The translations under genes were made by a program, and so were the position numbers. The notes beneath the pieces were generated by a model. The model was not told the origin of the DNA and did no database searches. It saw only the letters and a program-made list of their open reading frames with translations. DNA of 64,000 nucleotides from a bacterium (GTDB lineage: Bacteria > Actinomycetota > Thermoleophilia > Solirubrobacterales > 70-9), in contig JAHEXV010000001.1 of NCBI GenBank assembly GCA_023251935.1, positions 36,885 to 100,884 of the forward strand. Reading direction: 5' to 3'. Positions 42,920 through 50,130 of this stretch are shown here, one piece after another. Each line of letters begins with the position of its first letter. Position 1 is the first letter of the stretch.

Positions 42920-43891
42920 TCAGTCGGCGGGATCGACGAGCACCGCGGGCGCGTGGAGGTACTCGGTGGCCACCCGCTTTCGCTCGATCTCGCGATAGGC
43001 GGCCTCGACCTCGTTGGCCTCGAGGCTCACCCGGGGCGCCAGCTCGGCCGGCGGGACACCTTCCTGGTGCCCCCACATCAACAGGTCCATCTGCTCGTAC
43101 GGATGGCCGAAGAAGAACTCCTCCTGGGTCTGCGGCAAGCTGAAGGTGTCAGTGGTCGGGTAGCGGCTGGCGACCGAGTCCGGGAGGCCGAGCCTGCGGG
43201 CGAGCGCGTAGACCTGGCCCTTGTACACCCCCGCGATCGGCTTCAGGTCCGCGAGCCCGTCCCCTCCCTTGACGAAGAACCCCTGGTCGTATTCGAGCAG
43301 GTTCGGCGTCCCCGCCACCGCATAGGAGAGGCGATCCGCCCACGTGTACTCGAGCAGCTTGCGGGTCCGCTGCTTCATGTTCGAGGCCGCCAGCAGCTCA
43401 CGGTAGGCATCCGGCGGCATCCGCCGTTGCTCCTCGGTCCCGTCCGGGCGCTCGACGACGAGCGAGAAGACGATCACGCCGCCGGTCGGCCGCGAGCGGA
43501 CCAGCTTATGCCGCCAGTCGGGCTCGTAGTCCGGGAACACCCGGCGGATCGCGTCGTCGCGACGCCGGTAGCAGCCGAGCGCCTCGAGCGCCTCGGTGAT
43601 CGGCTCCTCGACCGTCTTCGCCCCGAGTGCGTTGGCCAGCTCGAGGCCGATGTCGGACGACTCGCTGGCCGCGTCCCGTTCGGGAAGTCGCAGGCAGAGC
43701 ACGTGGTCGGGGCCGAGGGCGCGAACGCAGATGCCCGCGACGACGCCGGAGTCGACTCCGCCCGAGATCGCGACGACGGCGCCGCCCCTGCCGAGCTCAC
43801 GGACGGCATCGGCGGTCCTGCTCGCCAACCGATCCAGGCAGGCTGCCGGATCGAAGGATTCGACGGGTCCGGTGGAGGTGATCGAGGTCAT
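42920..43891 (-). CDS. NAD synthase-like ATP-pyrophosphatase
   Basis: 323 aa from ATG 43891. It has the PP-loop VVAISGGVDSGVVAGICVRA and the NadE body (LEYTWADRLSYAVAGTPNLL, GFFVKGGDGLADLKPIAGVY, KGQVYALARRLGLPDSVASR). It differs from housekeeping NadE: 'GTPNLLE' replaces the usual GTGNKSE, and 'PTTDTFSLPQTQEEFFFGHP' follows. It has no glutaminase domain, so ammonia could come from the next gene's product. Either true NAD synthesis or amide/amine transfer to a sugar is possible; the context favours the second. Confidence 0.82.
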   Translation of the reverse strand: MTSITSTGPVESFDPAACLDRLASRTADAVRELGRGGAVVAISGGVDSGVVAGICVRALGPDHVLCLRLPERDAASESSDIGLELANALGAKTVEEPITEALEALGCYRRRDDAIRRVFPDYEPDWRHKLVRSRPTGGVIVFSLVVERPDGTEEQRRMPPDAYRELLAASNMKQRTRKLLEYTWADRLSYAVAGTPNLLEYDQGFFVKGGDGLADLKPIAGVYKGQVYALARRLGLPDSVASRYPTTDTFSLPQTQEEFFFGHPYEQMDLLMWGHQEGVPPAELAPRVSLEANEVEAAYREIERKRVATEYLHAPAVLVDPAD

Positions 43892-43969
43892 CGCTTCGGT
43901 GCAGGATCGCACTCGACGTAACGCCCGGCGTTCTCCGAGTCTGACGCGATCTGGCGATAGTTTGGTCGC

Positions 43970-45022
43970 ATGACGGAAATTCGGCCGTTCGAGCGGACGG
44001 ACCTGAAAGCGGTGATCGCCCTTCTCGAGGCCCGCCTGCACTGGTGGACGCACGACGAGTCCTTCCTGGCCCAAACCCTAATCGACTCCCCGTGGGCCGA
44101 CCCCGAGCTGCCGTCCCTGGTGGCGGTCGATGACCAGGGGGACATCCTGGGGTTCATCGGCGCCCAGGTGCGCCGGCTGCGATTCGACGACCGGGAGCTG
44201 CGCGGGGTCTGCTGCGCCCATCTGACTGTCGCCGCCGACCGCGGCGCCGGGCCCGCCGGGGCGCTGCTGCTCCGCCGGCTCCTCTCCGGTGGCCAGGACC
44301 TCACCTGGACGGATAGCCCAACCGAGGGCGTCGTGCGCATGTGGCGGGCGTTCGGCGGCCACCTGGATCATCCGCGCTCGTGCGATTGGATGCTGGTCCT
44401 GAAGCCGGTCCGATGGGCCGGCGGAATCGTCGCCGCGATGGCCCGGCGGGCGCCGATGCGCGAGGCGCTGCCCGTGGCCGCCCTCCCGGTCCAGGCGTCG
44501 GGCCGCCGGTTCGTGCCCCGCGCCTTCCCGCCGCCACCCCCGGAGGTGAGAGGCGAGGACGCGACCGCGGCCACCATCGTCGCCGAGCTCCCGGCCCTGA
44601 CCCGCGGGCTGCGGCTCAGGATCGACTACGACCAGCCGTACCTCGAGGGGCTGCTCGCCGAGGTCGGCGCGGTGATGGGGTCCGTCGTCACCCGGCTCGT
44701 CCGCCGCGATCAGAACCCGGTCGGCTGGTATTGCTACCTGGCCCGTCCGGGGGGCGCCAGCCGGGTGCTCCATCTGTGCGCCCCCGAGCCGGAGGTCGAG
44801 ACCGTGGTCTCGGAGCTGACCGAGCACGCGCGGGCGGGCGGCAGCGCGGCGCTGACCGGCCGCCTCGAGCCGCATCTCGAGGGTCCGCTGCGCCGCCGCC
44901 TGGCGGTGATCGGCTTCGCCCGCCAGCCCGTCATCCACGTGCGCGACCCCGAGGTCCAAGCCGTGCTCGCCACCAGCTCCTCGCTGCTCACCCACCTCGA
45001 CGGCGAGTGGTACGTGACCTGA
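43970..45022 (+). CDS. GNAT-family N-acetyltransferase (probably tandem)
   Basis: 350 aa. The N-terminal 150 residues have a GNAT pattern: IRPFERTDLKAVIALLEARL, SLVAVDDQGDILGFIGAQV, GVCCAHLTVAADRGAGPAGA and LLLRRLLSGGQDLTWTDSPT. The C-terminal half appears to be a second, weaker GNAT-like fold (VGWYCYLARPGGASRVLHLC). It is divergent from the NadE-like gene with 78 bp between, so a shared promoter region is likely. The substrate is unknown; an amino-sugar or lipid-linked intermediate would fit. Confidence 0.75.
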   Translation: MTEIRPFERTDLKAVIALLEARLHWWTHDESFLAQTLIDSPWADPELPSLVAVDDQGDILGFIGAQVRRLRFDDRELRGVCCAHLTVAADRGAGPAGALLLRRLLSGGQDLTWTDSPTEGVVRMWRAFGGHLDHPRSCDWMLVLKPVRWAGGIVAAMARRAPMREALPVAALPVQASGRRFVPRAFPPPPPEVRGEDATAATIVAELPALTRGLRLRIDYDQPYLEGLLAEVGAVMGSVVTRLVRRDQNPVGWYCYLARPGGASRVLHLCAPEPEVETVVSELTEHARAGGSAALTGRLEPHLEGPLRRRLAVIGFARQPVIHVRDPEVQAVLATSSSLLTHLDGEWYVT

Positions 45023-45040
45023 GCGACGACGGGGCGGCCG

Positions 45041-46174
45041 TCAGAGGGCTCGGGTGGCCGTCGGCTGCGATGGCGGCTCGGCGGCACTCCGCCCTCGCGC
45101 CCGCGCAAGCCACGCCCTGGCGGTCGCCTTGAGGCGCGGTCCGGAGAGCCGCGGGGCGAGCAACACCGATTGCCCGAGGCGCCTGTCGGTCGCGAACCGC
45201 GCCTTGAACGGCTCGTCGCCGAGCAGCAGGTCGTACTCGGCGGCGCCCTCGGCGATCGCCTCGCGAACCGTCTCCGCGAGCAGCAGGAAGCCGACGCTGT
45301 AGCGCCCCCAGGCCGGATCGAACCCCGCCTGGTAGTAGGAGAAGCGCTCCCCCACCCGCCAGCCGTACCAACCGGCCACCGGAACCGCGTCCACCTCGAG
45401 CAGGTAGAGCCGCAACCATCCACGCTCGTGAGCCTCGACGACGAACCTGCGATGGAAGTCGCGCGCCCCCGGATCCGCGATCGCCGAGACCTCGTGCCGC
45501 CCCTTCCAGCGGGCATCGTGCAGCTCGAAGAGGGTGGCGACGTCGCCCAGCACCTCCTCGCCGGAGGCGGGTTGCCTGACGCGCACCTGATGGTCTCGGC
45601 GCAGCCAGCGCATCTTGCGGCCGACCTGGTTGCGGAACTGCCGGCTCCGTCCGGCCAGGTAGTCCTCCCAGCTCGACCCGTTCAGCTCGATGTACGGAAG
45701 CGCCTCGGCGGGGCGCGGAACGGCGGTCATCCGAGCCGGCCATGCCCGGGCCAGCTCCCTCCACCACCGCGCCCCGGCATCCACCCTCCCCAGGTCGAGC
45801 TGGCATCGGGCCCCGAGGTGCCGGGCGAGCACCGGCGCGGCCGCGGTCGCGATCCGCTCGTCATCGCCCTCGGCGGCCACCGGGTGGAAGAGGTCGCCAT
45901 ACCGGGTGCCCGGAAACGAGGCCAGGCGAGGGGCTCCCTCGGATCGGACCTCGAGCATCGGCAGCAGCCCTCGCACGGTCCCGTCCCCATCCCGGACCAC
46001 GACAACCGTCGGGACGCTTCCCTCGTGGAGCGTTCCGATCGCGGCCAGGTACCACTCGGGGGTCACGAACGCGTTTCCCCGCGCCGCCGCGAGGCGCCGC
46101 CAGGAGTCAAGCACGCCCCCGAGGGCATCCTGTCGATCGATCAGCTCGACGTTGAAGCCGTTAGTCGACAGCAT
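45041..46174 (-). CDS. GNAT acyltransferase, CelD/BioF2-like
   Basis: 377 aa. Motifs match the BioF2-like group: NAFVTPEWYLAAIGTLHEGS, TVVVVRDGDGTVRGLLPMLE, YLAGRSRQFRNQVGRKMRWL, ELHDARWKGRHEVSA, FVVEAHERGWLRLYLLEVDA and YYQAGFDPAWGRYSVGFLLL. CelD-like members occur in polysaccharide gene clusters and FemAB-like ones transfer amino acids. It converges on the tandem GNAT gene (18 bp apart). Confidence 0.85.
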   Translation of the reverse strand: MLSTNGFNVELIDRQDALGGVLDSWRRLAAARGNAFVTPEWYLAAIGTLHEGSVPTVVVVRDGDGTVRGLLPMLEVRSEGAPRLASFPGTRYGDLFHPVAAEGDDERIATAAAPVLARHLGARCQLDLGRVDAGARWWRELARAWPARMTAVPRPAEALPYIELNGSSWEDYLAGRSRQFRNQVGRKMRWLRRDHQVRVRQPASGEEVLGDVATLFELHDARWKGRHEVSAIADPGARDFHRRFVVEAHERGWLRLYLLEVDAVPVAGWYGWRVGERFSYYQAGFDPAWGRYSVGFLLLAETVREAIAEGAAEYDLLLGDEPFKARFATDRRLGQSVLLAPRLSGPRLKATARAWLARARGRSAAEPPSQPTATRAL

Positions 46175-46257
46175 CTACGAAAGCATCCCCGCCAAGACGC
46201 TAGCGCATGGCCTGGTCGTCGCACGCGGCGTCCCGCAGTCGTGAGAGCATCGCCGCC

Positions 46258-47019
46258 GTGAGCCCGCCGACCGCCGCGCCGGGCCCCGCTGTGGGGCTCG
46301 TCCTCCCCACCTACAACGAGGCCTCGAACCTCGAGGCGATCGTCGCGGCGATCCGCCCGCGCCTCGGATCCGGGGGGCACGTGCTGGTCGTCGACGACTC
46401 CTCGCCCGACGGCACGGGCGAGATCGCGGATCGCCTCGCCGCCGCGGACCCGGGCGTCTCGGTGCTCCACCGGCCACGCAAGCAGGGCCTCGGCCCGGCC
46501 TACGTCGCCGGCTTTCGCGAGGCGCTCGACTCCGGCGCCGACCTGGTCGCCCAGATGGACGCGGACTTCTCCCACGACCCGGCCGACCTCCCCCGCCTGC
46601 TCGACGCCGCGCGCGACGCCGACCTGGTGCTCGGCTCTCGGTATGTCGACGGTGGCGGGGTCGAGGAGTGGGGGCCGCTGCGACGCCTGATCAGCCGGGG
46701 GGGCTGCGCCTATGCTCGCGCAGTCCTCGGCGTCGAGGTGCACGACCTCACTGGCGGCTTCAAGGTCTTTCGCCGCGAGGTCCTCGAGGCAATCGACCCG
46801 CCCTCGATCTCGGCCTTCGGCTACGCCTTTCAGGTCGAGACCACCTATCGCGCGATTCGCGCCGGGTTCCGGGTCGTCGAGCTTCCAATCGTGTTTCGCG
46901 ACCGCCGCGTCGGCGAGTCCAAGATGACCAAGCGGATCGTCCTGGAGGCCGCCTGGCGGGTGCCCGCGATGCGCCTGCCCGGCGGCCGCCGCCGGGCCCA
47001 GATGCGCGCCGCGGGCTAG
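46258..47019 (+). CDS. Polyprenol-phosphate mannosyltransferase-like GT2 (DPM1 family)
   Basis: About 253 aa from GTG 46258; ATG 46207 would add 17 residues of poor quality and cannot be excluded. GT-A motifs: VGLVLPTYNEASNLEAIVAA, VLVVDDSSPDGTGEIADRL, LVAQMDADFSHDPADLPRLL, LVLGSRYVDGGGVEEWG and RVGESKMTKRIVLEAAW. This is the soluble DPM1 type that makes a polyprenyl-phosphate sugar, the donor for GT-C enzymes. The two polytopic proteins at 37216-39105 and 47626-48852 are plausible users. Confidence 0.92.
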   Translation: MSPPTAAPGPAVGLVLPTYNEASNLEAIVAAIRPRLGSGGHVLVVDDSSPDGTGEIADRLAAADPGVSVLHRPRKQGLGPAYVAGFREALDSGADLVAQMDADFSHDPADLPRLLDAARDADLVLGSRYVDGGGVEEWGPLRRLISRGGCAYARAVLGVEVHDLTGGFKVFRREVLEAIDPPSISAFGYAFQVETTYRAIRAGFRVVELPIVFRDRRVGESKMTKRIVLEAAWRVPAMRLPGGRRRAQMRAAG

Positions 47020-47035
47020 CGGGGTGAGAGGCCCG

Positions 47036-47524
47036 CTAGGTCCAGGCGAACGTCCACAGCTTGTTGCCGATGAAGTTGACCGGGACCGCGACCGCGATCG
47101 CCACCGCCTGCGAGGGGATGTCGGGCGCGCCGAAGACATCGACGAGGAGCGCCAGGACGGCGAGGTTGACCGCCAGGCCCCCGAGGCTGACCGCGAAGAA
47201 GCGCGTCGCCTGAAAGCCGGTGTGCCCGCCCTCGGCCGACTCCCTGAAGGTCCAGACGCGGTTCCAGAGGAAGTTGTTAGAGACGGCGACGCAGAACGCC
47301 AGCACCGCGGCCCGGATGTGTCCGACGTCGAGGGCGAGCGTCAGGACCGTGAACACCCCCAGGTTGACCACGTACCCGACCGCGCCGACGACGCCGAACT
47401 GAAACAGCTGTGCCCAGTTCGCCGGCCTTCGGGCGCCGAGGTGGATCCGCCGGATCAGGTTCCAGGTCCAGTCGGCCTGGCGCTGCCACATGCCCCGCGG
47501 CTGGCCTGCCTGCGAGGTCGCCAT
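47036..47524 (-). CDS. GtrA-family membrane protein
   Basis: 162 aa from ATG 47524 with four hydrophobic helices. Family motifs: LFQFGVVGAVGYVVNLGVFT, VAVSNNFLWNRVWTFRESA and VAVPVNFIGNKLWTFAW (the repeated NF-x-x-N-x-x-WTF). GtrA proteins help move polyprenyl-phosphate sugars across the membrane. It is next to the DPM1-like gene (16 bp, convergent), the usual partner. Confidence 0.92.
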   Translation of the reverse strand: MATSQAGQPRGMWQRQADWTWNLIRRIHLGARRPANWAQLFQFGVVGAVGYVVNLGVFTVLTLALDVGHIRAAVLAFCVAVSNNFLWNRVWTFRESAEGGHTGFQATRFFAVSLGGLAVNLAVLALLVDVFGAPDIPSQAVAIAVAVPVNFIGNKLWTFAWT

Positions 47525-47625
47525 CAGCGGACCGCGCGGGCGCTGCCCGCGATCCACGCTCCGCAGGCCCGCGGTCGAGCTTCGCGCCCCTGCGGCATCG
47601 CGAAAGTATATGAATCGGGGCGACC

Positions 47626-48852
47626 GTGAAGACCCTCTATGGCGTCCTGGCGATGCTCGCCTTCCTCGCGGCCACCAACCACTGGTACGGATGGGACCAG
47701 GGGATCCGCGCCACCCAGGCGCTCGACACCGAGACCTACGCGACGATCGCGGCCGCGGCGCCGGGGTTCCCGCACACCGACATCGGGTCGGCCTTCAGCG
47801 AGCGGTTTGCGGTCCCCTGGGTCCTCGGATCCGCCGGCGAGCTGTTCGGCGTCGGCCCCCACACGCCGTTCCGGGTCATGTTCGCCCTGTTCGTGATCGT
47901 CACCCTCGCCCTGATGGTCGACATCTGCAGGCGGCTCGGGCTCGGCGCCCCGGCGACGCTCCTCTGCGTGGGGCTGTTCGCCCTCAACCCCTACGTGCTC
48001 AGAGGGGACGCGATCGCCCCGGGGCCGGTCGACGAGGCGTTCGTGATCGGCACCGCGATCCTCGTCTGGGGCCTGGTGGCGGTGCGATTCGCGGGCGTCC
48101 TCGCCGGAGCCGTGATCTCGATCCTCGGCCGCCAGAGCGCGCTGCTCGCCGTCCCTGCGGCGGCCGTGTGGCTGTACGCCGGATCGGGGTGGCGCTCCCG
48201 GCCCGCGCGACAGCGGCTGGTCACGACGGCGGTGCCGGTGGCGGTGGTCCTCGTCCTCTACGGGGCGATCAAGCTCGCGATCCCCTCCTTCACCTACAGC
48301 TTCGCCCCCAGCATCCCGAGCGACACCGTGATCCCGGTGATCGGCCATCCGGGGAGCGCCTCCGCGCTCGCCACCCATCTGGCCCGGATCGCCGCGCCGC
48401 TGGTCCTCTGGGCGGGGGCGCTCGCCGGCGTCTTCCTCGGCCTGTGGCGGGCCGGGGAGCGCCTCCGGCCCCCGGTCGAGTTCTGGTCCGCGATCCTGAT
48501 CGGGGCGTCGGTCATCGTCCAGCCGCTGATCATCAGCCCCCACTTCCCGGGGTTCGAGGCGAACGAGCAGCGCCTCACGGCCCTCGGCCTCTTCCCGCTG
48601 TGCGTCGCCCTCGCCTACCTGCTGCGTGACGCGTCGCCCCGGGCCGCGCCGGCGTGGGCGCTCGGCGCGGGTGCCGTCGCCCTGCTGGCCGCCTCGCTGC
48701 ACGACAAGTTCACCGTCATCGGGCCGCAGGGCAACGGCCAGTTCGTCGCCCTCGAGCTGCTCGCCGCGCTCGTCCTCGCCGCCACGCTGGCGGCGGCGAT
48801 CGGACGGCGCCGCGACGATCGTGGCTCCCGGCCTCGCGAGGCGGTGGGATAG
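47626..48852 (+). CDS. Polytopic membrane protein, possibly GT-C
   Basis: 408 aa from GTG 47626 with about ten hydrophobic helices. The first outer loop contains several acidic residues (GWDQGIRATQALDTETYATI, HTDIGSAFSERFAVPWVLG) where GT-C enzymes place catalytic Asp/Glu. A central stretch reads VISILGRQSALLAVPAAAVW. The family is not recognised. Position after GtrA and DPM1-like genes suggests use of a polyprenyl-phosphate sugar. It probably shares a transcript with the secreted protein 12 bp downstream. Confidence 0.65.
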   Translation: MKTLYGVLAMLAFLAATNHWYGWDQGIRATQALDTETYATIAAAAPGFPHTDIGSAFSERFAVPWVLGSAGELFGVGPHTPFRVMFALFVIVTLALMVDICRRLGLGAPATLLCVGLFALNPYVLRGDAIAPGPVDEAFVIGTAILVWGLVAVRFAGVLAGAVISILGRQSALLAVPAAAVWLYAGSGWRSRPARQRLVTTAVPVAVVLVLYGAIKLAIPSFTYSFAPSIPSDTVIPVIGHPGSASALATHLARIAAPLVLWAGALAGVFLGLWRAGERLRPPVEFWSAILIGASVIVQPLIISPHFPGFEANEQRLTALGLFPLCVALAYLLRDASPRAAPAWALGAGAVALLAASLHDKFTVIGPQGNGQFVALELLAALVLAATLAAAIGRRRDDRGSRPREAVG

Positions 48853-48863
48853 GGTTGACCGGC

Positions 48864-49451
48864 GTGTCCATGAGGCCCAGCCGGCGCAGATCCACCTGGC
48901 TGCGGACGTTGCTCCTCGCAGCCCTCGGCGCGCTGGCGCTCGGGTTCCCGACCAGCGCACTCGCGGTCACGATCGGCAGCGACCTGAAGCCCGCCCCGAC
49001 GCCCAACAGCGGGTTCGGGTGCGGGACGTTCGGGACCTGCATGATCCTGCAGCGGGCGATCCCCGGCAACCCGCATCCCATGAAGTCCCCAATCGACGGC
49101 ATCGTTCGTCGGTGGCGCTACCGCAAGGGCGTCGACGACCATTCCTACGAGGTGCGCTTGCGCGTCGTGCGCAGGGGTGCCCACGGGAAGTGGCGGGTGG
49201 TCGACCAAAGCGACCCCGAGGAGATCCCCCAGCCGGCCGGCACCTACAGGTTCCACACCCACCTGCGCATCCTCGAGGGCCAGTTCATCGCCATGAAGCT
49301 CGAGGGAGACGTTCACCTGATCAGCGCCAGCCACCCGGGAGCTCGTTACCTCGAGTGGTATCCGGCGCCGCCTCTCGACACCGCGCTGGCCCCCGATTAC
49401 CACAATTCGGATGTCGAGTTCCTCTGGAACGCAACCGTCCGCAGGCGCTAG
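48864..49451 (+). CDS. Secreted protein, function unknown
   Basis: 195 aa from GTG 48864 (ATG 48870 equally possible), 12 bp after the preceding membrane gene. Basic N-terminus, hydrophobic core LRTLLLAALGALALGFPTSA and probable cleavage before VTIGSD. The mature part holds CGTFGTCMILQRAIPGNPHP, SPIDGIVRRWRYRK and YRFHTHLRILEGQFIAMKLE, a small beta-rich domain with one cysteine pair. Similar small secreted proteins are common in this type of genome as I recall, but no function is assigned. Confidence 0.65.
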   Translation: MSMRPSRRRSTWLRTLLLAALGALALGFPTSALAVTIGSDLKPAPTPNSGFGCGTFGTCMILQRAIPGNPHPMKSPIDGIVRRWRYRKGVDDHSYEVRLRVVRRGAHGKWRVVDQSDPEEIPQPAGTYRFHTHLRILEGQFIAMKLEGDVHLISASHPGARYLEWYPAPPLDTALAPDYHNSDVEFLWNATVRRR

Positions 49452-49526
49452 TAATCAGCAGCGGGCGTCGTCACGGCGCGGGTGAGGAAACCTACTCCTG
49501 CACCCCGGGACCTTCAACTTGACTTG

Positions 49527-49943
49527 TTACTCGGGCAGAGCGCCGAGCTGCTGCATGAGGCTCATCACATCGGTGACGCCCCAATGCTCGGCGACCCTGC
49601 CGCCCTCGACGCGAATGATGTCGAGCGTTTCGAACTCGACGCTTCGGTTGGTCGCCGCGACGCCCATCAGCTCCCCCCGGTGGGTGCCGGTCAGGACGAC
49701 GTGCGCGGCCTCGAGGTCTCCGTGCACCAGCGTCGGCTCGATCGCCTTTGCCCGGATGTCGGGAAACGCCCCGCGCATCGCATTGATGAAGAACTTGACG
49801 CCCTCGCGTCCGGGCGGCTGCCCGGGAAGCCCCTGCTCGTGATCGACGAGGTCCTCGGTGGTCAACTCGTCGACGAGGTCGATCTGCCCACCCCCGATCA
49901 CTTCCTCGTAGAAGCGCTTGATCAGTCCTGTGCCGTCGGCCAT
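49527..49943 (-). CDS. SnoaL-like (NTF2-fold) protein
   Basis: 138 aa from ATG 49943, with AGGAGG 9 nt upstream; a GTG at 49949 is too close to it. Residues follow the ester-cyclase/SnoaL pattern: IKRFYEEVIGGGQIDLVDEL, DLVDHEQGLPGQPPGREGVK, AFPDIRAKAIEPTLVHGDLE, VVLTGTHRGELMGVAATNRS, IIRVEGGRVAEHWGVTD. The fold binds small hydrophobic ligands; members include polyketide cyclases and many proteins of unknown role. It stands alone. Confidence 0.85.
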   Translation of the reverse strand: MADGTGLIKRFYEEVIGGGQIDLVDELTTEDLVDHEQGLPGQPPGREGVKFFINAMRGAFPDIRAKAIEPTLVHGDLEAAHVVLTGTHRGELMGVAATNRSVEFETLDIIRVEGGRVAEHWGVTDVMSLMQQLGALPE

Positions 49944-49994
49944 CGCCACTTTCCTCCTCGTGATTTGCGGATCTCCAGGGCAAGGGGCGCAGGA

Positions 49995-50067
49995 TGGGCG
50001 CTACTGGGCTCGAACCAGTGACCTCCAGCTTGTCGAGCTGGCGCTCTCCCAACTGAGCTAAGCGCCC
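49995..50067 (-). tRNA. tRNA-Val (anticodon GAC)
   Basis: A complete 73-nt cloverleaf: acceptor GGGCGCT/AGCGCCC, D-stem GCTC/GAGC, anticodon stem CCAGC/GCTGG with loop TCGACAA, variable AGGTC, T-stem ACTGG/CCAGT with loop TTCGAGC, discriminator A. The anticodon at 34-36 is GAC (Val). Position 33 is C instead of the nearly universal U. CCA is not encoded. Confidence 0.93.
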
Positions 50068-50130
50068 GGTCTCTCAGTTATAGCTTCTCCGGGGCGGCTG
50101 GAGCGGTTGAGCGGTGTCGACGAGCGGCGT

